Positions 12,736 through 23,194 of a stretch of 64,000 nt of DNA are shown piece after piece; position 1 is the first letter of the stretch; every line of letters begins with the position of its first letter. The notes below the pieces were generated by a model. It was given only the letters and a program-made list of their open reading frames with translations. It had not been told where the DNA came from and ran no database searches. This stretch comes from Madurella fahalii. Lineage: Eukaryota; Ascomycota; Sordariomycetes; Sordariales. The stretch is from contig CM056878.1 in the NCBI GenBank assembly GCA_029876055.1, positions 930,001 through 994,000 of the forward strand, written 5' to 3'. A program made the translations under genes and the position numbers.

Positions 12736-13225
12736 ATGAACGTCGGTTCAGCCTCCGCTTTATAGTTAGCGCTGTATATACATTGTATCGGTATAGCTTA
12801 GAAATAACTCGAGTATGCCAATGTGCTTACGATCGATATTATCTGCGACTTCGGCCGCTCCTCCTCTTCGCGTTATATAGGCTGCTAGGAGAAGAAGGAA
12901 ATTTGCTCTACAGTAAGTTGCGCCTATTTCGTATTATTTTCGTACCCTAATTGTATAGGCTTCGGGTAGTATGATCGGCGACTCCGTCGATGTTATGTTG
13001 ATACTTGTGTTCGGTAATGTACTGGTCGCGTATACGGAGTCCGACGTGTAGGGCGATAATATCTACGCTTTTATAGAGGAGAATTGCCAGGTTATCGTAG
13101 CTGTTAATAAGGGCCTGCTAAGTGCCTTTATAGCTATAGAGATAGCGTATCGGCGTTAATTTAGCCTGGTTGGTACTAAGAAACCCTTTTCTATAAGTAC
13201 TATAAAGGGTAGCTTTCGTATTTAA
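12736..13225 (+). pseudogene. Antisense intron-containing ORF carried by element B
   Basis: This frame lies on + while the host retrotransposon reads on -. Exon 1 runs from the ATG at 12,736 to 12,912 (59 codons). A 46-nt intron follows (12,913-12,958; GTAAGT donor, CCTAAT branch-like site, TATAG acceptor). Exon 2 is 12,959-13,225 (88 codons plus TAA). The spliced product reads LEYANVLTIDIICDFGRSSS, then GCxEKKEICSTASGSMIGDS, VDVMLILVFG, VLVAYTESDV and AVNKGLL. Internal stops are TAG/TAA explainable as former CAG/CAA. A TATAAATA motif lies at about 12,558 and a pyrimidine-rich leader at 12,580-12,620. Element A has the same frame, intron and length except for 3 bp. No family is recognised and no function is proposed. 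Confidence 0.55.
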
Positions 13226-13997
13226 CTCGGCTGATTATCGTCTATAGCCTGCTTACGTTGCGTACGCGTCCCTAGTGACTATTCGTTGCTAATTTAATTC
13301 GCAGCTCCTTCCTTGTCCTATTCGGGCCGAGGAGCTACTAGCTCCGAGGTTTATCTTCTGATTCTTATCCCCGAATTTTCGCTAACGAATCGGTAGTTCG
13401 CCGAAGAGGTGTATATCTAGATTATGCGTATTGCCGTGCACCTGGAGATAGGGGACTTGGGGTTCGTGGCTTAGTCGAATACTAAACGTGCGTTCTTCGT
13501 AAAGGTTCGGGAGTGCGTACGGGCGGACTTACCCGAAGAGAATTGGTATATACTCGCGTATTAGTTAGGAGGTTATGTTATCTATATTTCTAACAGTTCT
13601 TTCTGAGGGGTTCGAGGCGTTTTTATAGGTGTTTCGATGTTAAGGGAATAATATCCCGGGTGGTGGTTCGTCTGTAGATCAATTGATCTCTTGTTATTTT
13701 CTCTTCTATCGCGAATCGCGCTCTTTTCAGAACCGGGCGATAAGCTTCTGTACGTTGCCTATACCCGACTCTACTACCTACGATTGTATTCTAAGGGCTA
13801 CCCCGTCTACTTGACTAAATAATACTACTCCCCTTCAAACGTCTCTTATCCCGAATCTCTTCGACTTCCTATTCTTTATTATCCTCTAGTTCTAGTAGAG
13901 GCATCCGGAACGAATTGTCCTCTTTTTGACTATACTAGGGTTCCAACAACGATATAGGAAATATATTATACAAACGATTATACTTCTTTAGCAAAGC

Positions 13998-14377
13998 TGT
14001 AAGATCTAGAAGATCTTGGAATCTGATTTATAATCACTATATGACTAATATATATTCTTACGTAATTATTACGTAAGAAAATTCCATTGGATTCTATAAG
14101 ATTCCATAGAATTCTAGAGGCTCTACAATGATTATAAATCACAGTGAGTCATTCAATGAATCATACTATTAGTCATATAGAAGAAAATTCTAGAAGACCA
14201 AAGCTAGCTCTATAAATACGGCTATAGCCCACTTGAAGATAGATTTTAGATTTTTTAAAAAAAACATGCAATTCTGAATAATACAACTATCTTTAACCTA
14301 CTTCTACTGCTCCTACTACATTACTACCATTTGTCGATTGCTTCGTTATTCTACCTTTACTTCCGTTCCTCCTTACA
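13998..14377. repeat. Solo LTR in element B with 5-bp target duplication
   Basis: A 380-bp repeat starts TGTAAGATC and ends CCTTACA. It is flanked by AAAGC at 13,993-13,997 and 14,378-14,382. Element A has the uninterrupted sequence between integrase and chromodomain, which confirms the insertion. The homologous repeat at 2,592-2,963 is in the opposite orientation. Confidence 0.88.
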
Positions 14378-14874
14378 AAAGCCAAACGATAGGCCAATGA
14401 TCCAACCCGGTTTAGAATACGAAACGGGCTGATGAATTTCGGCGTCAACTTCTTAGGTATCTTAAACTTCAAATTCCGGGTAGATAGTAAAACAAAACCT
14501 CCTCTTCTAAACTCCTTTTCTATATGATTTTCATTATAATATCGCTTTTAGGTCGCTACTACTTCCGACTAATTCTGCTCTAGCCGTTTTCTTAATTCAG
14601 TAAGTTTTTCTACTCTTTCGATTGCAGTAGGTACCCTCTTCCCAATAGCATCGCCCTCGATACGACGGGAAATCGGGGGTTGATAGCCTATAAGAGCTTC
14701 AAAGGGACTTATCTTAATTATTGCATTAATAGCATTGTTGACAATGAACTCTACTTTGGGAAGGAGTTTCGCCTAGATAACCGGGTTCTCGTATATAAAA
14801 CAACGAAGGTATTGAATAAGTATTTGGTTTACTCGTTCTATCTACCTATCGGTTTGTAGGTGAAAAGCGGTCGA

Positions 14875-15149
14875 TGTCAGAAACACGACACCTCTGATTC
14901 TTGGGAAATGACAGTTGAGGATTTTATGTGTGTTGTCTTGATTGTCTTGCTTGTGTTCATTGACTTGCTCCCGTCTATCTTTGCTGGAGAGTTTGCTCCT
15001 TTTATAGACGAGATACGCGTATAGGATGACGTCCGTACAGTGGCGCAGTTAGCTGCCAGCCTGCTTTAGCTGACTAGAGTACATGGGTTTGACTCCTGCA
15101 CTAGATCCTGTGATCTTGATCCTTGGACTAGCACCTGACACTTTTGACA
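14875..15149. repeat. Solo LTR in the integrase region of element B
   Basis: A 275-bp insert starts TGTCAGAAAC and ends CTTTTGACA. It is flanked by GTCGA (14,870-14,874) and GTTGA (15,150-15,154), a target duplication that differs by one C/T change. Element A is uninterrupted here. Read on -, the insert holds a TATAAAAGG motif, so that is probably the LTR's transcriptional orientation. It is clearly less AT-rich than its host. Confidence 0.85.
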
Positions 15150-17423
15150 GTTGAAAGGTGCCGGTGTACTTTCTGAAGGTAATACAGATCGCTCTAGAAT
15201 TGTGATGTGAAGACGGACCCGCGGTCGCTAACGTAACCGTTAACGGCGCTATACTTGAGCTCGATTTCTCTATAGACTAGCTTAGCCAACTCTTAGCTAG
15301 TAATAGTAGTGGAAACAGGGAAGAATCGGTTTATCTTCGTATACCGGTCTACGATTACCAAAATAGTATCCTTCTCGGAGCCGTCTGGAGTACGGATTGC
15401 GGGAAAACCTATAATAAAATCTATAGTGACCTCACTCCAGGGTTATATAGGAATCGGCAACGACTCGAGGGACCCGTACAGCTTATACCGTCATGCCTTA
15501 TTAACTTGGCAAACGTAGTAGGTTCTATAGTAATCCTTTATATCTCAGCTTATACTATACTAGAAGAACTTCCGTTATAGTAATTCGAGAGTTTTCTTAG
15601 TATTAAAATGGCCTACTATCGGATCGTTATAAAGTAAGCGGAGTAACTCCTGCTTAACAGCCTCTTCAGCTGGGACGAATAATCGTCCTTAGTACCGTAA
15701 TTCCCGCTGATTTCCTAATGCCTATTTAGGTAATAGCTTCGGGCTTTGTATAGGATTTATAAGCTTTTTATTGATTTTCAGAGTTACCAGATCTGTAGCT
15801 TGTAGCTCTAGGATCATTTCTGCTATTAATTTCGACGGGTCTACGGTATAAACCGCTTCGGATCGGGTATATTCTCTTGTATACTGATAAATGACAATTT
15901 GTTCTTGCCCTAGCTATCCGGCTTCTTCTCAGTCCCGAGGCCCCTATAAATAAACCTTCAGCGATCCGACGGTAACTTCTAGGGGATGACCTATTCCTTT
16001 GGGTTCCTAACTAGCTAATTTGCTAGGGTCTTGTGTATAGGTAACTCCGCTATCTTCTAGTATGCAATAGACATCTTCGCCCTTCCCTATAGTCTCTATT
16101 TCGACCCGGTAACTAGCAGATTTGCTAGGGTTTTATATATAAACTTCTTTACTCTCTTCTATATAACGGATAATTTTATCCCTTTCTGTAATTAGTACCT
16201 TGATCCAGTTTACCCGAGTAATTTTGCTCTCTATTATAGGCATCTATTCAAGCCTGTCTGGGCTTTCTTGGTCCTTGTAATCGGGTCTTCTCGAGGGCCT
16301 ATCGGCTGGATTTCGCTTTCCAGGCTGGTACCTAATAGTAAAGTCAAATCCTGATAAATATATATAACTACCTAGCTTAGCGGCCACTCAATCGGTTCTG
16401 CTTTATAAATCCTTATAAGTTATTGTAGTCCGAAAATATAGTGACTTCGTACTAACTCCCTTCGATATAGTACGTCTAATGTTTAAAGGCCTCTATAATA
16501 GCTATCATTTCTTTATCCGGTGTACTGTAGTCCTTAGGGTACCTAGAGAACTTAGCCGACTAGAACGTAATTAGATATTTTCGGCTACCTTTTGGTACCT
16601 AAGATAAGACGGCTCCTATTACGAAGTTAGAGGTATCGGTCTAGATAATAATAGGGAGATCGGGATCAAAGTAGTATAGGACTAGTACCTCGTTAAAGAC
16701 ATTCTTAAGTCGGGTAAAAGCTATATATTTATTGCCTTATAATCGAACGTTTCCTGGTTTCCACCCCTTTTATAGGCCTTTTAGTAGGTTGGTCAAAGGT
16801 AAGGCGATTTGGTATAATCGCGAACAAAATGGCGATAGAAGATGTAAAACCCTAAGAAGACTTAAATGTTATAGAATAATTGGGGTTCTAGCTACTCCTA
16901 GATTATCTGAATTTGCGACGAATCTATAGCGATACCCTTATAATTAAGAATATAGCTGAGGAAATGAACTTTATTCTGGTAAAGAGAATACTTATTGGAG
17001 TTGCAATATAGTTGCGCCTCTTATAATCGTCCTAGGATACGTCGGAAGTAGGTCGTATAGGTATCCCGGTTAGGGGAGAAGATCAAGATATTATTCTAAA
17101 TAATATATATAATAGTTATCTAGAAGTCCTCCTAACGCTATATAGATATAGCTCTAGAAGGTTGCTAGAATATTTATCAGGCCAAAAGGTATAATAAGAT
17201 ACTTAGATAACCTATATCGAGTTCGGAATATAGTCTTCTATTCGTCTCCTTCTCGGATGCGAATCCTATAGTATATATCCTTAAGGTCGAGCTTAGAGAA
17301 GAATTTTGCTCTAGAGGCTCGATCTAGAATTTCCGAAATCAGGGATAGTAGGTAACGATTCTTAACTGTAATGCGGTTGAGGCTACAGTATCTACGTAAA
17401 GGTATATAGTATTATCCTTCTAT

Positions 17424-17556
17424 AAGAGGGCGCGCAGTAAACCACTCTGTCAATGAACCAAAAGATCCGCCAGTTCAATCACTCCGTGATTGAACGCTGC
17501 GCACCACTTGCTTATATCACGTACCCGGGGCTGCGCCCTCAGCCGGTCCCGTGACA
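17424..17556. repeat. GC-rich hairpin insert in the reverse transcriptase of element B
   Basis: About 130 bp of GC-rich sequence interrupts the reverse transcriptase where element A is continuous. Within it 17,448-17,556 has ends TGTCA...TGACA. A perfect 10-bp stem with a 3-nt loop sits at 17,473-17,495. Short matching flanks of the AAGG type can be aligned on both sides but are too short to be certain of a target duplication. It may be a very short LTR-like or non-autonomous element; the class is not clear. Confidence 0.6.
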
Positions 17557-19738
17557 CCTTTTTAGGCACGAAAAGAATAAGGTTTACTACAGAGCTCTAG
17601 AATAAGCGAATCCGATCTTTCGCTAGGTTTTCCTCTAAATATTCCCTAAGAATCGTAAGTTCCTTTTATAGCAAGAAGTAAATTGGTCTAATAGAGGGTA
17701 TTATATTAGGGAGTAGGTCAATAGCATAATCAATATTCTTATAAGAAGGTAAAATATTTGTACTATTAAGGTTCATAACGTCTACGGAATCCGTAATCTT
17801 AGAGGGGATTTCGTCTGGTTTTTAAGGGGTTTTCTCTTCTTCCTCCTCTAGGAATAGTGTCTCTGGTACGTCTAGATGTTGGATAAGGGAAGTAGACTTT
17901 TACTTCTCTCCAGCATATCTTCTTGAATTTCTTAGAGCTTTCTATACGAACCTTATTCGTTTCTATTATAAACTACTATACGTGGTTATAGAGGAAAAGC
18001 AAAATCTTAAATGAAGTTAGACTTGTTATTCCTAGGAAGACAGGGTAATCATTAGTAATAATAGGGTAATTAACGGCGGTATAGGGTATAGATATCTTCT
18101 TAGTAACCCCTTAGTAGTCCGTTAATCCTAGAGGGACCTCGTAAACACTAAAAACCTCGGCGATATAGAAACCTAGATACCGGATATAGGGCGATTCTAT
18201 ACCAACCTATCGGAGGTTATTCTGCTTTACGAATTCTATACTGACTATATTAATCTTAGCTCCGGTATCTAGATCAACTGCAACGGGTTTAGGGGAATAA
18301 CCTAGTAGGGTTCCAATAGTATATATACGGGTTTCGGTAGGAACTCCTATTTCTGAGGTACCGATATAACCGGAGTTTACGCCTACCGGTATCTGCCGTT
18401 TCCCTAGCAATTTCTGCGGAATCCCCTAGTCGGGAACCAGGTGACCCTGCTAACCGATATGCTCTTCTAGAGGCAATTATTAGCGAAATGGGTATTACTG
18501 CTATAGATGAAACAGGTTAATGGATTTCTATAACTATCTGTTGGATTCAACTAGTCGGAGTGCGAAGGGGGCGCCATAGGGTGGTTGTCAGATTTAGTAT
18601 ATAGCGTCGGAAAGTGGGGGTTATACTGACGATTTCGATAAGACAACCCTCTTCGAGAGTAGGATAATAGTTACCGATTTAAAGATAAATGAGGAATATA
18701 ACGGGACGAACGCTAGGGGGATTCCCGATGTCTTCGGTACTAGAATCCTAGCTAAATCTAGGTAGCTAGTTTAACTATTTCTTCCCGAGTCTCTAGCTTA
18801 TTGTAGATATATAGGTCGATATATTTGATAATCGAAGGCGAAAGTTTAGTATAAAACGTCCGAATGCGGCTCTTATTATCTTATTATAGGAACTGGGCTT
18901 TAAAGGATTCCAGATATTAATAGAAATCTAAGGGGGACTGGTTCTCTCGCTATTTAGTATCGTTGAGCTATTTAGCGACTGTAGTCTCAGAATCGGCAAG
19001 GTCTTAAATACAATTCAATATCTATTCCTTAAAAGTATTCCAGTCCTTTTCGACAGCTTATCGCTTAGTTGTCGAGAGGTTGTTATAGTGACTATACTAT
19101 CGGTTACGAGGCTTCTCTTCTATCTGGTCTAGGGCGAAAAGTATCCGATTTATATCGGTTTTGAACTACTTTAGGTCCCCTAGGAATATTCGGTATAAAT
19201 CTTAAAGCTATTCTAGGCGGTGTCAGTAGGAGATATTGTCAGGAAGCTGGATAAGGTTCTTTACATTAATTGCTCTAATATACTCCTAGTCGCTAGATTC
19301 CTTAGAGGGGGACCGGTATCGCCTTCTTTTCGGGTAGGAACCGCTAGGTGATATATCCAGCTTATAGAGCAGCTACTCTTCTCGCTCTCGTAACTGTTTT
19401 ACTTCCTTAAGTCGCTGGATCCGAGAACGGAGCGATTCTAATAGGTTTTCATGGCGTTTCGAAGGCGAAACCTGAGGGTCCGACAAGGTATAAGAGGGTA
19501 TAGGCAGTCGACCAGCTGCTATAGGTGACTCAGATCGATGCAGCATTATAGGATGAGTAGGGGATTGCCGCCCGTTTCCTTAGCTATCTTCTCCGGATCC
19601 AGGGGTTGTAGGGGTGCTCATCGTGTACGCCATCTCGGTCAACGGTGGAACGAGAAGGATCAGGATTGTAAGGAGTTGTTCACAGGTACGTTAAAGGAGT
19701 TGGAATACGATATACCAGTACCGATAAGTTAACAATTA

Positions 19739-21822
19739 ACGTATATTATCAGCGAGTCGTAGGTATCAGCAAGTCGTAGCTTTTCTACTACTCTATAAAT
19801 ACTATCTTCAATTATAATACAACAATACTAGGAACTAACTATAATTACATCAGAAGCAGTTGAATCAGATAATTCTGCACTCTCCTGGCAAGTACGGGCA
19901 TTATAGCCAGGCTTGCCGCACATACTACAGCACCGAACTTTAGTACAATCCCCCCCTACACTAATACCACCCGATCGCATTTCCTGCTTTACCTCCCTAC
20001 CTACGGCCTTCTAGTCTAGTAGGTCCTTTGCATCTTATACAGCAAGTGATCATCCAAGTCGTATACGTGTTTTTTTAGCTTTCCGGCACTTACTTAGCAC
20101 CTCGTTGGCCTTACGAAGCGAAGAGACCTCTGCTTGAAGGAGAGCCACCTAGTGCATTACAGCCATCGTACCCTTGGTAAGCTGGTCCACAGCAGCCAAC
20201 ATCGAAGTCGGGAAGCTATTTTGATGATTGGTAATACGAGTCTTGATAAGCGTTGACTGCAACTCGGCTTCTCGAGGGTTGTGTAGTATCTAGAAGACCC
20301 AGGGTTATACAGTGCCAGGCCATGAGTTCGGGGGTATTAGCGTACGAAGCTTGATATCCAGCTTAGAAAGTACCCTTTCTGGATTATACGGTACAAGACT
20401 AGCCCCTACAAAGCCGCCCTAAATGTTCCTCTCTATTATAGAGGCAAAGTAGACCTCGCGGAAGGTATAGAGGAACTCGAGCTTACTTACGTAGTTGATA
20501 TACGCTCACATCAAGTCCTCGATCTACCGACCTTACGCCTGTTTTAGCAGCCTAAAATAGCCAATATCGAGTAGCTAGAGCTTATAGGAAGAGTATAGAG
20601 GTATATAGAGTATAACGATGTTGTTCTTCTGGTAGTAGAACTCGAATTCGGTCGAGTAGTAGCTTTCGTGGCCGTCGAGGATTAACAACCGGTATTTACT
20701 TTTTGTCCGGGCCGTCGTATGGTAGTCGAAGTACTTAATCCAATCTAGGCCTATGTCAGGTGCAGGAGGGTGTCAGGTGCAGGCGGGGCACTGCCAGGGT
20801 CAGGGGCCTATAAATTACCGGCTTCGCCGGAAGTTTTAGAACATTCAGAGTTCAACACTGTCACCTACCACCTCCTTAGAAGCGATAGCTGCGCAGACGC
20901 CGCTCCTTCAATGCGAATCATCCTTTCACTCTCCTTTTCTTACAGCAATCCCCAATTTTCGATCTGACAGCCTACCGCATTAGTAGTCCAGCTATTGTCG
21001 GTAGTTACGATATACCAATTAGCTAGGAGGTTACACTCGGTATACCAGTTAGCGATGCGGTACTACGCGGCTAAGATAATAAACGGAGGGATAGCCTAAC
21101 TAAGGGCATTAATACCTTGGATCACCGTTACCCATTTACGGTTACCAGGCTGGGCTAGCTTTACCTTGCTATAGCTATCTGAGGTCGTAACCACTATATC
21201 CGCGTAGATAATGCCTATTATAAACCTAGTCTTATCGAAGTTGTAGATATCGTCATCTACAATACTGTACTTTGCCTTAGTATTATATACGAGCGTAAAC
21301 CACTCGCTAATAACCTCTGGATCCCCGCACTTAGCCCTCTGATAGTCATATCGACGGGTATAACGCATACGGAGCTCTGGCTGGCATTTGACAAACCGAT
21401 ACGCCCAGAGCTTACCGACAGGGGGTGTGTCGCGTACGCGTAGCAGTTGGTTGGCTATATCTTCCATACTGCACAGTCTCGGCAGAAATGCACGTGCAGA
21501 TAGTTCAATTATATACTGAACTATTGCTCTCTCTTCCAGATCTGTGAGCTTACGCGAGTTGGGCGTGGTGTCGCGTCATACAGGTCGGCCAGCGCGTCGG
21601 TCGCGGAGGGTTGAAGCTGGCACATCATAGAGCTTAGCTACGGCCTCAAGCTTTGGCTGCTTGTCGTTTCGAAGAGCTTTAAGGGCTAAGATAACCCTGG
21701 CTTCCTTTGAAGGCGGCGGTATATTATGCTGGTAGAGGAAACTGGTGTTAGGTAGAGAGGTATGGCGTTGCGCCAAGAAAGCCACGACCCGCTGATACCC
21801 ATGACTCGCTGATAATGTACGT
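19739..21822 (-). mobile_element. pogo/Fot1-like transposon (copy 3) inserted in the 5' LTR of element B
   Basis: The element is 2,084 bp and carries imperfect terminal inverted repeats of about 42 bp, starting ACGTA(T/C)ATTATCAGCGAGTC. Flanking TA dinucleotides are at 19,737 and 21,823. Its transposase reads on - from about 21,785 with the same helix-turn-helix, CENP-B-type and DDE_1 blocks as copy 2, but is degraded by many stops. The largest surviving piece is 21,096-21,467 (YDYQRAKCGDPEVISEWF). A separate LTR-like insert splits it at 20,754-20,969. Terminal repeats resemble copy 1 more than copy 2, so at least two pogo subfamilies are present. Confidence 0.9.
20754..20969. repeat. Solo LTR inside pogo copy 3
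   Basis: A 216-bp repeat starts TGTCAGGTGCAGG and ends TCTGACA. It is flanked by a perfect 5-bp duplication GCCTA (20,749-20,753; 20,970-20,974). A TATA-like CCTATAAATT lies at about 20,808, and the first 35 bp are two near-identical 17-18-bp units. It is GC-rich and shows little sign of RIP. Its TGTCAGGTGC start is shared with the LTR at 14,875-15,149 (on -), so the two may belong to related families. Confidence 0.88.
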
Positions 21823-22003
21823 TATGGGTAGAAGTCTTCACGAACAGCCTCCTTCTATTGACAGAGACTGATCCTTACGGATCAGAAGTTCCCCCGCATG
21901 TGTAGCTGCAACGCAGAGTTCTTATCTACCAGGTAACGTGACATTATTGTGGGGCATTCGCCCGGTCGTCCTAATTCCGTCAAGAGGCTCTCGTTACAAA
22001 CGA

Positions 22004-23194
22004 TCACCTTGCCATCTTTATTGATAGCTTAGATTAGTATGACGGTAACGTCGAGAGACTTGTATCGTTTCTCAAACGACTCCATTATTACTACAATGTC
22101 AAAATTTGCGTTTCCAGCTGCCTCAGGAATGTCTTCAGGGACGAGTTTCATATTTACCCTTCGTTGAGGATGGAACTTCTTACTAGGCCCAATATCGAGA
22201 ACTACGTTCGTACGCGAATAGGTAGCAGCCCCGCGTTTCAAGGGTTACGGATACTTTACGCTGCTAGCGTCGAGGAATTGGAGTCCCAGATCATCGAGAA
22301 GGTAGACGGTGTCATTCTCTCGGTAGTTCTTGTCGAAAAACTCGTCGCCACCGCCCGAGATAACAATGATCTTCGGAAGATCTGGAAAAGTTCCCAACAC
22401 CTTACCACCAGGACTAGAGGATCTCTTTAGTTCGATGCATAGGCGCCTAGGCTCAGTCCACCACGAGAGGGTATCTAAAATTCACCAGCTACTCTTTCGT
22501 CGGAATGAGGCCTCAATCACCCCTTTGGCGTGATCGAGTTCTAGATAGCTATCAATTGTCACGAGCTCACTGGGCTGTAACCTTGTCTTACGCAAGATGA
22601 AGTTTTGGGAATTCTCCCCATGGTGGAAAGGAAGCTAACCGGAGCGACAGGTGGGATTCTACAAGTTCTTCACGCGAATACCTCAGAGGAAGTCCCTGTT
22701 CTGCCATCGCAAAGGACATCTGTTAGATTTCTCCATCAAACGGTCTTTGACTGGCTAGAGCGCATCAGGCCCTTAATCGTCAAAGATGGGCCTGCGAACT
22801 ATGATCCAAACCTAGCGCTGATATCCAATTTTGTTTCCCGGACTGAATGTCTCTAATGGGGAAAGGGAGCTCTCCCGCTCCCTATCTCTACGGCGTTTTC
22901 ATCGTCGGATGATTTTGCGACCATTCACCAAAAACCTAGTTCAAGCTACTCCATATAATTGAGCAACTCCGGATTACTGATAATAGTGGCCGACAACCAG
23001 CCAGGATGTATCTCCCCGCCGAGGAGATTGACTTGGTTTCCTCCCATTCAGACTCGGCCGTTCGCTCCTGGCTCGCCATAAATTACGCTTGCGCACCATA
23101 CCTTCGGGCAAGGCTTCAGGGCTCACATGCCATAGACTTGGAATTGACCCGAGTGTCACACATAGTTCTTTTCTGGTATTGGGACAGGTCGTAG
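22004..23194 (+). pseudogene. NLR-type NACHT protein, right fragment
   Basis: Fungal NACHT proteins are STAND NTPases of non-self recognition. Starting at the target duplication of element B, the frame reads HLAIFIDSLD followed by a stop and YDG; this is the Walker B region, normally FIDGLDEYDG. It continues as NVKICVSS, PSLRMELLTRPNIENYV, RTRIGSSPAF, VEELESQIIEKVDGV and TLPPGLEDLFSSM. After frame changes it goes on as SVRFLHQTVFDWL (about 22,718) and LPAEEIDLVSSHSDSAVRSW (about 23,008). Several frameshifts and stops make it a pseudogene. The N-terminal effector domain is not visible and the C-terminus fades out near 23,200. The left part is at 11,825-12,024. Confidence 0.8.

Larger units (their letters stand above)
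12025..21998 (-). mobile_element. Ty3/gypsy chromovirus-type LTR retrotransposon, element B (full length, RIP-mutated)
   Basis: Element B reads on -. It has a 5' LTR at 21,998-19,667 (split by pogo copy 3) and a 3' LTR at 12,270-12,025, flanked by a perfect 5-bp duplication AACGA (12,020-12,024; 21,999-22,003). Gag starts at the ATG at 19,633. An aspartic protease core (VDLDTGAKINIVS) lies near 18,250. Reverse transcriptase spans about 17,600-16,950, RNase H about 16,700-16,350, integrase about 15,950-14,550, and chromodomain about 13,900-13,700. Stops riddle every domain. Further insertions inside it are LTR-like repeats at 13,998-14,377, 14,875-15,149 and 20,754-20,969, a GC-rich insert at 17,424-17,556, and the pogo copy at 19,739-21,822. 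The element disrupts an NLR gene. Confidence 0.92.
19633..21998 (-). repeat. 5' LTR and leader of element B, split by pogo copy 3
   Basis: The LTR consists of 21,825-21,998 and 19,667-19,738, together 246 bp, equal in length to the 3' LTR at 12,025-12,270. Between the LTR and the gag ATG at 19,633 lies a short leader with the presumed primer binding site next to the LTR edge. The pogo element and its TA duplication (19,737-19,738 and 21,823-21,824) account for the gap. Confidence 0.88.

Noticed and set aside
15309..15518. ORFs of 60-70 codons scattered through 1-22,000
   Set aside because: They are surviving scraps of mutated transposon frames and do not represent separate genes.
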